This document shows, in pieces, positions 62,101 through 64,000 of a DNA stretch of 64,000 nucleotides (the stretch's first letter is position 1; every line of letters starts with the position of its first letter). The translations under genes were made by a program, and so were the position numbers. The notes under the pieces were generated by a model, which was not told where the DNA came from, searched no databases, and saw only the letters and a program-made list of their open reading frames with translations. The DNA lies in the NCBI GenBank assembly GCA_916700875.1, contig CAKAKS010000031.1:9387977-9451976 (forward strand), in the 5' to 3' direction. This stretch comes from Sebastes aleutianus. Its lineage: Eukaryota; Chordata; Actinopteri; Perciformes; Sebastidae.

Positions 62101-63715
62101 CATCTGTAGCTCTATATAGTCACATACAAAGGGTTCAGTTGAAATGTAGGAACATAATGTAAAGCTGTAAAGACATAGTGTTGTAGTCATAGGCGCAGTT
62201 TGAGCTTTAAGGTTGGGGGTTCACAAAAAAAGATCTAGAGGGAATGTGATGTATACAACGCAGAGAGGTCTAATGTATTGGGTTGCGTGTAGCCTACATA
62301 TTACAAGCGTTGGTGACAAAATCAGTTTGATTTCATTGTTTTTCTATTGGAATGTCCGACTCCTAACTGGCTGCGAGCGACGAAGAGCTGCGCAGTGCGA
62401 CATTTTTAAGCTGAACTTTTGTCAGACACCCTGTTTCTATTTATTCCTGTTGCTCGATTTGAAAGTCCCACAATAGATGAGGAACGGCTGATTGGTGAAG
62501 TTGAAATGAGGAGTTATCTGTACGACGCCTCCTCATTTCAATACAGTCACCTAAATAAGGTGACGGCTGGCTGGAGGGAGATCTCCAGGAGCCTGAAAGT
62601 TTACCGGGCTACTGTTGGCTGTATTGTATATCATTTTCTGTAAATATCACAACATAAAACCTGTGTTTTCTGTTTTTAAAAACACAAACGTCAGAAGAGA
62701 GCAAGTACTACTCACACATCTTTTAAGTGGTTACATCTCTAGTCTGATCTTGACCGCACAGCTGATAGGTACGGGGTTTGTTTACATCGCGTAACAGAAG
62801 TGCATATTTAACAGAGAGTCAATTTTATTAGGCTACAAGTAAAAAGACCACAAATCTATCTTCTTATCTTATTGGTTTCTGTCATTAAGAAGACACATCA
62901 AGGTCAATATTATTCATCATTATAATAAATTATTAGTTCTGCGTTATTATAAAAAATATATTAGATGCATTTCTAGGGTGTTCAGTGAACCCTCTGAACC
63001 AACGCAAACTGCGCCTTTGGATGTAGTGCTGATGTTATTTTAGTCGGTGTGACTCCTGTTTAATGTTTATTTCTTTGAAGCTACAGTAACTTAATTCCTC
63101 ACATCACCATGAAAAATGTGTCTTTATTTTCAGGGCATCAGTGTGATCTTCAATGTGGCCTTGGCACTTCTGAAGGTAAGGTAGCCCACGCAAATATGAA
63201 CACACACACACACACACGCACACACAACAACACCACTAGCAACCACAACTCTGAGAGGAAACAGAAAAGCACAGCAAGACACTGCCAAAAGAAAATCAAA
63301 CCATGGAAAGATTTTAGACGTCTGCACATGTGAGCAGGTGCAGACACGTGTAGTGTCACCCTCATTGTGAGTTTTACCTCAAAAAGAAATCTTTGGAGTA
63401 ACTTTTATCTTATGCTTGTTTCTAGACTGAAGCTAGTTTATCACAAATCTGTTATTTGTCATATCTAGTTCAGAAAATGCAGTGATGATACATCATGTTC
63501 AAAAAAAGGAAATAAATGTCCACCCAAGACGACTCCAGGTTGTGTAAACGTGTTCCTTAATGTGTCCCCATCCTTCTTTTCCTCAGACATCCAAAGACGA
63601 TCTGATCCAAACAGACTTCGAGGGTGCGCTCAAGTTCTTTCGTGTCCCGGTTCCGAAGAGGTACCGCTCCGAGGAAAACGCAAAGAAACTGATGGAGCTG
63701 GCCTGTAGCATGAAG
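13654..63715 (+). CDS. rabgap1: RABGAP1, Rab GTPase-activating protein 1 (partial, 18 coding exons)
   Basis: Coding join: 13737-13889, 16888-17146, 17631-17844, 18614-18788, 23932-24092, 25622-25732, 26989-27055, 27140-27242, 28592-28761, 28964-29132, 31116-31209, 32972-33122, 55447-55560, 58741-58815, 59396-59521, 59788-59931, 63134-63175, 63587-63715. This gives 2457 nt, 819 codons, no internal stop, with every junction AG/GT and in phase. The protein is known in mammals as GAPCenA, a TBC-family GAP acting on Rab GTPases at endosomes, Golgi and centrosome. Visible parts are an acidic, Ser-rich N-terminus, a PTB/PID domain (about residues 155-312), a middle region (about 345-475), an acidic linker ending EDDEEEDNDE (about 520-531), and the TBC domain (about 577-765) with R623 of ITRDINR and Q660 of YCQGQ as the two catalytic fingers. 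The mammalian protein is about 1070 residues, so the C-terminal coiled coil is missing only because the window ends. RABGAP1L is less likely: the N-terminus (MDDKGSVGKISVSSDSVST) and the nested GPR21 both fit RABGAP1. Confidence 0.96.
13703..13744 (+). promoter_or_regulatory. overlapping upstream ORF at the rabgap1 start
   Basis: An ATG at 13703, inside the same 5'-UTR exon, opens a 13-codon frame that stops with TGA at 13742-13744. It overlaps the main ATG (13737) in the +1/+2 frame. Its start context is weak (T at -3, A at +4) whereas the main start is strong, so leaky scanning to the main start is expected. A regulatory role is inference only. Confidence 0.5.
15155..15309. repeat. (CTCCT)n pentanucleotide microsatellite
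   Basis: About 155 bp of CTCCT units on the + strand, broken at 15241-15260 by two ACATCTGCTC units. It lies in the intron after coding exon 1. Open frames through it (poly Leu-Ser-Pro and Arg-Gly-Glu) are artefacts. Confidence 0.95.
15833..15862 (+). CDS. candidate 30-nt rabgap1 cassette microexon
   Basis: The stretch is preceded by a pyrimidine-rich segment ending TTATGCAG and followed by the donor gtcagt. It is exactly ten codons long and reads VISEEGVSFK. Coding exon 1 ends, and coding exon 2 begins, in phase 0, so inclusion would add ten residues between GLK and IVGNG with no frameshift. I do not know this exon from mammalian RABGAP1, and a phase-matched AG...GT pair this short can occur by chance, so it is a candidate and not a confirmed exon. 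Confidence 0.45.
16888..17146 (+). CDS. rabgap1: rabgap1 coding exon 2 (residues 52-138)
   Basis: The acceptor is ...GTGTCAG at 16885-16887 behind a TG-rich tract, and the donor is gtgagc at 17147. The peptide starts IVGNGSEQQLQRELEDVLMD, which is characteristic of RABGAP1, and then becomes a low-complexity stretch rich in Pro, Ser and Gly that is expected to be disordered and poorly conserved. The exon ends after one base of a codon. The acceptor follows a (GT)n run rather than a clean pyrimidine tract. Confidence 0.94.
17631..17844 (+). CDS. rabgap1: rabgap1 coding exon 3, start of PTB domain (residues 138-209)
   Basis: The acceptor is a NAGNAG: TTGCAGCAG allows the exon to start at 17631 or 17634, and both keep the frame, differing by one alanine. 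The peptide includes DEDSVVFSQLTYLGCASVN, the beginning of the phosphotyrosine-binding (PTB/PID) fold, followed by the conserved EVEALRMM helix and the strand LDVTLSVPGVSEG. The donor is gtagga; the exon ends after two bases of a codon. Confidence 0.96.
17941..18600. repeat. repeat-like intron sequence abutting coding exon 4
   Basis: The ends are rich in GATACC/GGTATC-type motifs seen in degenerate fish DNA elements (CAATACCAATACCAGGG at the left, GACGATACCAAACGGCACC at the right), with a long internal inverted repeat. The exact borders cannot be set; the right side runs to within about 15-30 nt of the exon 4 acceptor. Confidence 0.4.
18265..18391. repeat. 49-bp inverted repeat with 29-nt loop
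   Basis: Arms 18265-18313 and 18343-18391 are near-complementary; the inner 20 bases around AGTTAACGTTAGCTGTTAGC are perfect. Likely the internal palindrome of the surrounding transposon-like sequence. Confidence 0.85.
18614..18788 (+). CDS. rabgap1: rabgap1 coding exon 4, PTB domain (residues 209-267)
   Basis: The acceptor is TTTAACAG at 18606-18613 and the donor gtgagg at 18789. It encodes the PTB core, including IYKILFCVRGHDGTPESDCF and AFTESHYNAEIFRIHVFRC. The exon is wedged between two transposon-like sequences: repeat-like DNA runs up to within a few tens of bases of the acceptor, and a terminal-inverted-repeat element begins about 42 nt after the donor. Phase is 0 at the end. Confidence 0.96.
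18831..19413. mobile_element. terminal-inverted-repeat DNA element
   Basis: Left end GACCCCCTTTACATCTGACG and right end ending CAGATGTGAAAGGGGTC are inverted repeats of about 28 bp. The flanks share 6 of 8 bases, weakly supporting an 8-bp target duplication. It begins about 42 nt after the donor of coding exon 4. Confidence 0.7.
19414..22950 (+). other. rabgap1 intron after coding exon 4, no gene recognised
   Basis: Sequence without splice-supported exons. Open frames near 19965, 20468 and 21754 are short and unlike any family I know. Confidence 0.4.
22951..23743. mobile_element. long foldback element (giant inverted repeat)
   Basis: The left arm (about 22951-23362) and right arm (about 23385-23743) are inverse complements over most of their length, with a loop of about 22 nt. 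Matching blocks include TGAGGTACTTATCCATAGTC at the left and its inverse at the right, and GTTGCTGGTCTACC near the centre. The left arm has about 50 extra bases. No coding sequence. Confidence 0.85.
23932..24092 (+). CDS. rabgap1: rabgap1 coding exon 5, end of PTB domain (residues 268-321)
   Basis: The acceptor TTCCCCCTGCAG ends at 23931. The first bases of the exon are GTGAGTAGG (Val-Ser-Arg), so the junction itself reads CAG/GTGAGT, a near-consensus splice donor. The peptide VSRILYSFATAFRRSAKK continues into TPDSDLFTF-like sequence and SLEIREDDGKG. The donor is gtgaga; the exon ends after two bases of a codon. At 161 nt, skipping it would shift the frame. Confidence 0.96.
24093..25621 (+). 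other. rabgap1 intron after coding exon 5
   Basis: Mostly featureless; contains the perfect hairpin at 25169-25212. Confidence 0.5.
25169..25212. repeat. perfect 20-bp hairpin with 4-nt loop
   Basis: CTGGTTCTTTTCCTGCTCTG at 25169-25188 is exactly complementary to 25193-25212, with loop CTTT. It lies in an intron. Too short for a typical pre-miRNA; it could be a recombination product or structured RNA. Confidence 0.9.
25622..25732 (+). CDS. rabgap1: rabgap1 coding exon 6 (residues 321-358)
   Basis: The acceptor is ACATATTTAG at 25612-25621 and the donor gtaaaa. It encodes SAVAKDKDKQSFKLR, then the conserved KKIVIYVQQTSNKELAIE. This segment follows the PTB domain in all RABGAP1/RABGAP1L proteins and starts the middle region. 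Phases of 2 at both ends match exons 5 and 7. Confidence 0.95.
25733..26988 (+). other. rabgap1 intron after coding exon 6
   Basis: No exon or clear repeat boundary. Several CpG-bearing stretches around 26450-26560 suggest an old element but without defined ends. Confidence 0.35.
26989..27055 (+). CDS. rabgap1: rabgap1 coding exon 7 (residues 358-380)
   Basis: A short exon of 67 nt with acceptor TCTTTCCAG and donor gtgggt. It encodes RCFGLLLSPGKNVKNSDMH and LLDL, a highly conserved RABGAP1 segment. A (GT)n tract precedes it at about 26921-26960. Phase is 0 at the end. Confidence 0.95.
27140..27242 (+). CDS. rabgap1: rabgap1 coding exon 8 (residues 381-415)
   Basis: Only 84 nt of intron separate it from exon 7. 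The acceptor is CCCCTTCAG and the donor gtaaca. It encodes ESMGKSSDGKSYIITGSWNP and FQPVNEETPK. The exon ends after one base of a codon, completed by exon 9 to give Asp. The sequence matches the family middle region. Confidence 0.95.
27725..28108. mobile_element. TTAA-flanked MITE
   Basis: Left end TTAAAGTTACAGTGTGTAGG and right end CCTACACACTGCTCCTTTAA are inverted repeats with TTAA at each outer edge, as for piggyBac- or Kolobok-type target sites. Non-coding inside. Confidence 0.75.
28592..28761 (+). CDS. rabgap1: rabgap1 coding exon 9 (residues 415-471)
   Basis: The acceptor is CTTGTTTTTCCAG and the donor gtatgt. It encodes FMYMTTAVDLVITEVEEPV, then RFLLETRVRVCSPNDRLFWP and FSKRNYTETFYLKLRQ. 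This is the most conserved part of the middle region between the PTB and TBC domains. Phase is 0 at the end. Confidence 0.96.
28964..29132 (+). CDS. rabgap1: rabgap1 coding exon 10, acidic linker (residues 472-528)
   Basis: The acceptor is CTCTCTTCAG and the donor gtaatt. It encodes MERKERKSPASDTLYEVVSL, a charged ESETEREKRKTTASP segment and a Pro/Ser/Thr-rich stretch ending PSPPEDDEEE. This is likely a flexible linker before the GAP domain. The exon ends after one base of a codon. Confidence 0.95.
29133..30313 (+). other. rabgap1 intron after coding exon 10, no gene recognised
   Basis: No exon or repeat with definable ends. Confidence 0.4.
30314..30932. mobile_element. TTAA-flanked MITE-like element, second family
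   Basis: Left end TTAAAGCTGAAGTAGGCGA is matched at the right by the inverse TCGCCTACTGAAGCGTTAA, with TTAA at the outer edges. Inside, an open frame at 30432-30620 has no recognisable family. Confidence 0.7.
31116..31209 (+). CDS. rabgap1: rabgap1 coding exon 11 (residues 528-559)
   Basis: The acceptor is GTGTCCAG and the donor gtaagg. It encodes DNDEPLLSGSGDVSKECAEK and ILETWGDLLSKW. The tryptophan codon at the end is split by the intron (TG/G). A run of CTG repeats and then AC repeats follow in the intron. Confidence 0.95.
31503..31549. repeat. (CA)n microsatellite
   Basis: About 47 bp of uninterrupted AC repeats in the intron after coding exon 11. Confidence 0.95.
31550..32971 (+). other. 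rest of rabgap1 intron after coding exon 11
   Basis: Contains a run of ten or more G at about 32177-32188; nothing else recognised. Confidence 0.4.
32972..33122 (+). CDS. rabgap1: rabgap1 coding exon 12, start of TBC domain (residues 559-609)
   Basis: The acceptor is CCTCACCCAG and the donor gtaaga. It encodes HMNLSVRPRQLPALVRSGIP followed by EALRGEVWQLLAGCHNN, the opening motif of the TBC Rab-GAP domain (GIPxxLRxxVWxxLxG). Phase is 0 at the end. The following intron of 22.3 kb contains GPR21. Confidence 0.96.
33734..34437. mobile_element. hAT-like element of about 704 bp
   Basis: Ends TAGGGCTGTCAATCGAC and ACTTTGACAGCTCTA are inverted repeats. The flanks GTAACAAC and ATAATAAC agree at 6 of 8 positions. 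Fragments related to it are at 6445-6650 and within 53253-53769. Confidence 0.72.
34446..38070 (+). other. large rabgap1 intron, no gene recognised
   Basis: Includes a pyrimidine-rich, TCTG-like degenerate stretch at about 36970-37290. No exon with matching phase was found. Confidence 0.4.
38071..38165. mobile_element. short inverted-repeat MITE
   Basis: Left TTGACTGTATATAAAGATGG pairs with right CCATCTTTATATATAGAGC. The interior GATGTTTTGGCTTCACTTTT has an inverted match at about 13180-13215, indicating a dispersed family. Confidence 0.65.
38600..38655. repeat. TG-rich simple repeat
   Basis: Degenerate GT repeat in the large intron. Confidence 0.8.
39924..39964. repeat. (TC)n microsatellite
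   Basis: About 40 bp of TC units followed by TCGC variants. Confidence 0.9.
40000..41399 (+). other. large rabgap1 intron upstream of GPR21
   Basis: No recognised gene or repeat boundary; distal GPR21 regulatory elements could be here but none can be identified from sequence alone. Confidence 0.3.
41400..42375 (+). promoter_or_regulatory. probable GPR21 promoter and 5' UTR
   Basis: A (GA)n tract at about 41425-41475 and a TATA-like TTTTAAATAT at 41615-41624 precede a locally GC- and CpG-richer segment (about 41582-41690), then a purine-rich stretch up to the receptor start. There are in-frame stops just upstream of 42322, so the coding frame cannot extend further. No transcription start is provable from sequence, and a 5'-UTR intron is possible. 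Confidence 0.35.
42376..43593 (+). CDS. gpr21: GPR21, orphan class A G-protein-coupled receptor (nested, single exon)
   Basis: An uninterrupted reading frame with seven hydrophobic segments. ATGs at 42376 and 42379 are adjacent; the second aligns with the usual MNSxLD start and gives 404 residues (the mammalian protein is about 349). Numbered from 42379: N-glycosylation sequons at N2, N9 and N17; TM1 with GNLVVIF; TM2 MAYADLLVG; C110 and C189 for the TM3-ECL2 disulphide; DRY at 134-136; TM6 LWLPY at 301-305; TM7 ends N337-CLIY, a variant of NPxxY with Cys for Pro, shared with GPR21/GPR52. The third intracellular loop carries an extra Gln/Pro-rich stretch (about 242-283), and the tail is Gly-rich. 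The N-terminus and TM1 (STPFCLLEIGY, LLTVLIISGN) fit GPR21 better than GPR52. It lies in the rabgap1 intron after coding exon 12, same strand. Mammalian GPR21 is reported as constitutively active and Gq-linked; that is not visible here. Confidence 0.95.
   Translation: MMNSSLDPLNQSSADPSNLSTPFCLLEIGYSQIFTTCLLEVSIICLLTVLIISGNLVVIFVFHCAPLLSQHTTSAFIQTMAYADLLVGVSCLFPSLYLLHHLQGLDPKLTCQVFGYMVSVLKSVSMVSLACVSVDRYVAITRPLTYASLVTPCRVRCCIVLIWLYSALVFLPSFLGWGKPGYHGDVVEWCAVEWRTRPEFTTFIVAMLYAPAALTVCFTYANIFKICRQHNREISERRARYRPQQLQCPGLTVGSAIKDNSAVEHLSQPQKSQPPYQQPTSTYPDKRYAMVLFRITSVFYILWLPYILYFLLESGGIYHHPAASFLTTWLAISNSFCNCLIYSLSNSAFRKGLKRLCSFCLQRSGSGFGVSNSKKTFVGSVEKGCGGSGYGYGHGEIGIGTTCHV
43594..44754 (+). other. 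likely GPR21 3'-UTR start
   Basis: AT-rich sequence follows the stop codon without coding potential. I saw no convincing canonical poly(A) signal before the LINE-like tail at 44755; a candidate AATAAA lies much further on, at about 48212. The true 3' end cannot be placed. Confidence 0.25.
44755..45245 (-). mobile_element. probable LINE-derived fragment
   Basis: On the minus strand it reads AAGCTAATGGGGATCCGAAT followed by an AT-rich AAATAA tail, a pattern I associate with fish LINE 3' ends. The outer limit is uncertain. Confidence 0.45.
45246..48432 (+). other. large rabgap1 intron downstream of GPR21
   Basis: AT-rich, no exon recognised. A possible poly(A) signal, AATAAA near 48212, could end a long GPR21 transcript. 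Confidence 0.3.
48433..48725. mobile_element. hAT-like MITE
   Basis: Ends TAGGGATGTCC and GGACAGCCCTG. The exact 8-bp ATATTTAG flanks both sides (48425-48432, 48726-48733). Interior AGTCGACTAAGA motifs recur in inverted form. Confidence 0.82.
49372..49710. mobile_element. hAT-like MITE
   Basis: Ends TAGGGATGTGTA and TTACACCCCTA, with internal GATACGATACATATCG and CAGTATCGCAA. A shared TGATGA beside each end suggests a partly decayed target duplication. Confidence 0.65.
50064..50119. repeat. (CA)n microsatellite
   Basis: About 55 bp of AC repeats in the large intron. Confidence 0.95.
50120..51520 (+). other. large rabgap1 intron, no gene recognised
   Basis: Non-coding, no definable repeat. 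Confidence 0.35.
51530..51910. mobile_element. fragment of the 56030-type element, interrupted
   Basis: Flanks of the insertion at 51596-51819 match the interior of the element at 56030-56357 (ATCGATTAATTGTTTGG at the left; GATGTCTTCAAATGTCTTG at the right). Element ends are not clear here. Confidence 0.65.
51596..51819. mobile_element. internally deleted hAT-like MITE, nested
   Basis: Starts TAGGGCTGGGACGATAC and ends CCCATCCCTA. Flanks AAAGATAG and AAAAATAG agree at 7 of 8. It matches only the two ends of the 850-bp copy at 12046-12895, so it is a deletion derivative. Confidence 0.8.
52447..52494 (+). CDS. weak candidate 48-nt cassette exon
   Basis: Preceded by GTGTTGCAG and followed by gtaagc, the 48 nt read DGSLSRDDLKPLQELM in phase 0, so it could be inserted between coding exons 12 and 13 without frameshift. 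The pyrimidine tract is poor, and the open frame continues beyond the donor to 52620, so it may be part of an unidentified decayed coding element instead. I do not know a homologue. Confidence 0.2.
53150..54110 (+). mobile_element. fish interspersed repeat, interrupted by a hAT element
   Basis: Contains CTGAAATATCTCAACAACTA, AATTTGGTACAAACA, and GCATGTTAGCATGCTGAC with AGCATTTAGCTCAAAGCA, motifs of a repeat I recognise as abundant in percomorph introns. It is split at 53253-53769. Limits are approximate. Confidence 0.6.
53253..53769. mobile_element. hAT-like element, nested
   Basis: Ends TAAGGGTGGG and CCCACCCCTA; exact 8-bp GTGGATTA on both sides (53245-53252, 53770-53777). Its interior (GGTCAGAGGTCAAGGGGACC) is also shared with the element at 33734-34437. 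Confidence 0.85.
54116..54706. mobile_element. possible inverted-repeat DNA element
   Basis: Left GCCGGGTTTATACTACTCATG and right ACTCATGCAAGTATAAAC are imperfect inverted repeats of about 15-18 bp. No coding sequence. Classification unclear. Confidence 0.45.
54707..55446 (+). other. end of large rabgap1 intron
   Basis: Unremarkable sequence leading to the acceptor of coding exon 13. Confidence 0.4.
55447..55560 (+). CDS. rabgap1: rabgap1 coding exon 13, TBC arginine finger (residues 610-647)
   Basis: The acceptor is TCATTATTAG and the donor gtggga. It encodes ESPQDSAITRDINRTFPAHD then YFKDTGGDGQDSLYKICK. ITRDINR is the IxxDxxR motif; R623 is the arginine finger that TBC proteins insert into the Rab active site. 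The exon is 114 nt, phase 0 at both ends. Confidence 0.97.
56030..56357. mobile_element. hAT-like MITE
   Basis: Starts TAGGGCTGCAGCTAACG and ends TTTGCAGCTCTT; exact 8-bp ATTCAAAC flanks (56022-56029, 56358-56365). Interior GATTAATCGATTAG-type motifs occur in both orientations. Confidence 0.82.
56366..57489 (+). other. rabgap1 intron after coding exon 13
   Basis: Non-coding; short CA runs near 56720 and 56770 only. Confidence 0.4.
57490..57790. mobile_element. palindromic fish repeat
   Basis: Begins TACACGGCTTTGTTGAATAC, a motif common in teleost genomes. The right half is an inverted repeat: a perfect 20-bp stem (57695-57714 with 57734-57753) extending imperfectly to about 57669 and 57782. 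Confidence 0.65.
57791..58740 (+). other. rabgap1 intron after coding exon 13, right part
   Basis: No exon or bounded repeat recognised. Confidence 0.35.
58741..58815 (+). CDS. rabgap1: rabgap1 coding exon 14, TBC glutamine finger (residues 648-672)
   Basis: The acceptor is TCTCCTTCAG and the donor gtgagt. The 75-nt exon encodes AYSVYDEEIGYCQGQSFLAA and VLLLH. YCQGQ is the YxQ motif; Q660 is the glutamine finger, which in TBC GAPs substitutes for the catalytic glutamine of the Rab. Both catalytic residues are intact, so GAP activity is expected. Phase 0 at both ends. Confidence 0.97.
59396..59521 (+). CDS. rabgap1: rabgap1 coding exon 15, TBC domain (residues 673-714)
   Basis: The acceptor is CGTCTTCTTCAG and the donor gtatgt. 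It encodes MPEEQAFSVLVKIMFDYGLR then DLFKQNFEDLHCKFFQLERL. These are helical TBC segments. The exon is 126 nt, phase 0 at both ends. Confidence 0.96.
59788..59931 (+). CDS. rabgap1: rabgap1 coding exon 16, end of TBC domain (residues 715-762)
   Basis: The acceptor is GCCTTAAACAG and the donor gttagt. It encodes EYIPDLYNHFLNVGLEAHMY, then ASQWFLTLFTAKFPLYMVFH and IIDLLLCE. The ASQWFLTLF motif is a TBC hallmark. The exon is 144 nt, phase 0 at both ends. Confidence 0.96.
59932..60684 (+). other. rabgap1 intron after coding exon 16, left part
   Basis: Contains GGGACGTTTCGAGTACAAGC near 60137, which resembles a common fish interspersed repeat, but I could not fix its ends. Confidence 0.3.
60685..61032. 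mobile_element. MITE with 21-bp terminal inverted repeats
   Basis: Left GGTAACACTTTATAATAACC and right GGTTATTGTAAAGTGTTAC are inverted repeats. The interior is extremely AT-rich and has no coding sequence. A related terminus occurs at about 39270. Confidence 0.75.
61208..61239. repeat. (ATA)n microsatellite
   Basis: About ten ATA units in the intron after coding exon 16. Confidence 0.9.
61340..61800 (+). pseudogene. decayed Tc1-like transposase fragment
   Basis: The + strand contains TGATGAGACAAA, CTGGGAGACTGATCAAGATC, ACCTGCTTCAAATCACAC, AACTGGAGTGTCTTTAAAG and AAGCTGGTAAAGG in the order expected for the C-terminal half of a fish Tc1/mariner transposase. Several frameshifts and deletions break the frame, including a loss near the region that encodes the last catalytic segment. 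It cannot be functional. Confidence 0.75.
61822..62170 (-). mobile_element. LINE-like 3' tail
   Basis: On the minus strand it reads GCAATAAAGGAATTCTATTC at its end, the form of a fish LINE tail with an AATAAA signal. Direct neighbour of the Tc1 fragment. Confidence 0.55.
62191..63017 (+). mobile_element. inverted-repeat element with a MADF-like coding fragment
   Basis: Left AGGCGCAGTTTG...GGTTCAC and right GTGAACC...CAAACTGCGCCT form imperfect inverted repeats of about 35 bp. Between them is the MADF-like segment at 62470-62601. Target duplication is not clear. PIF/Harbinger-type transposons are known to encode MADF/Myb-like partners of their transposase, so such an origin is plausible but not shown. 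Confidence 0.6.
62470..62601 (+). pseudogene. MADF-like DNA-binding domain fragment
   Basis: Within an open frame 62419-62643, residues read TIDEERLIGEVEMRSYLYDA, then SSFQYSHLNKVTAGWREISR and SLKV. This has the MADF pattern: acidic start, LIxxV, the LYD motif, a spacer, then the conserved aromatic of aWxxI. The frame ends soon after the domain, so only half of the first part of a typical MADF protein is present. Whether it is a spliced exon or a relic is unknown. Confidence 0.6.
63134..63175 (+). CDS. rabgap1: rabgap1 coding exon 17 (residues 763-776)
   Basis: A 42-nt exon, acceptor TTATTTTCAG and donor gtaagg, encoding GISVIFNVALALLK. It is in phase 0 at both ends and joins IIDLLLCE to TSKDDLIQTDFEG as in the family. 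Confidence 0.94.
63205..63235. repeat. CA-rich simple repeat
   Basis: Short AC repeat in the intron after coding exon 17. Confidence 0.8.
63587..63715 (+). CDS. rabgap1: rabgap1 coding exon 18 (residues 777-819), last in window
   Basis: The acceptor is TTTTCCTCAG and the donor gtgagt. It encodes TSKDDLIQTDFEGALKFFRV then PVPKRYRSEENAKKLMELAC and SMK. This is the C-terminal edge of the TBC region. The remaining roughly 250 residues of the family, a long coiled coil, must lie to the right of the window. Confidence 0.96.
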
Positions 63716-64000
63716 GTGAGTTTACAGTCTATAGGTAGCTATGTCTGTTCAGCCTTGCATCCCCTTTATACAAAACCTCTGAGACTTCAGGTTCAGCTCT
63801 GTATTCATGTATTCAAACCTCATTTTCATTTTGAGTAAAAAGAGAAATGTATCCCTTATATGGTAAAACTAATGGTCTTCAAATGTCCAGAAAACCCCAA
63901 ACATTAATAGATTTGGAATATTTGAAACAGAAAACTCAGTATGTCTCCTAATCACATAATCAAGATCAAATGTAATGGATTGAATGAATGGCTAAAACCT

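Noticed and set aside
13737..63715. Assignment as RABGAP1L with GPR52
   Set aside because: The N-terminus, the NAPRSEVEALRMM segment and the nested receptor's N-terminus all fit RABGAP1/GPR21 better.

Overview
The window is nuclear DNA of a bony fish, most likely a percomorph teleost. Genes are split into short exons with GT-AG introns. The long AT-rich introns are packed with teleost-type DNA transposons, LINE tails and microsatellites, and the two recognisable proteins are vertebrate ones. I see no prokaryotic operons, tRNA, rRNA or CRISPR.

One gene organises nearly the whole window: RABGAP1 (GAPCenA), a Rab GTPase-activating protein, on the + strand. I could join 18 coding exons from a start codon at 13737 to a donor at 63715, giving 819 codons in an unbroken frame with every phase matching. 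They carry the PTB/PID domain, the middle region and the complete TBC GAP domain (arginine finger in exon 13, glutamine finger in exon 14). The C-terminal coiled coil lies beyond the right edge. The 5' non-coding exon(s) and promoter were not identified; positions 1-345 are relatively CpG-rich and could be the 5' end of this or a neighbouring gene.

A second complete gene, the intronless orphan receptor GPR21, sits on the same strand inside the 22-kb intron between coding exons 12 and 13 (ATG at 42376 or 42379, stop at 43593). The same nested arrangement is known in mammals, and this together with the N-terminal sequence separates the pair from the paralogous RABGAP1L/GPR52 pair.

Layout: 1-13653, upstream flank or 5'-UTR intron, dense in transposons; 13654-33122, coding exons 1-12; 33123-55446, large intron with GPR21; 55447-63715, coding exons 13-18; 63716-64000, start of the next intron. 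At least eleven short hAT-like elements are present, many with visible 8-bp target duplications and several nested. There are also long foldback elements, two TTAA-flanked MITE-like elements, a decayed Tc1-type transposase, LINE 3' tails, and a terminal-inverted-repeat element carrying a MADF-like coding fragment.

I found no clearly new multi-gene system. The items most worth a second look are a phase-preserving 30-nt candidate microexon after coding exon 1, a NAGNAG acceptor, an exon start that recreates a strong splice donor, an overlapping upstream ORF at the RABGAP1 start, the MADF fragment, and several very regular inverted repeats in introns.
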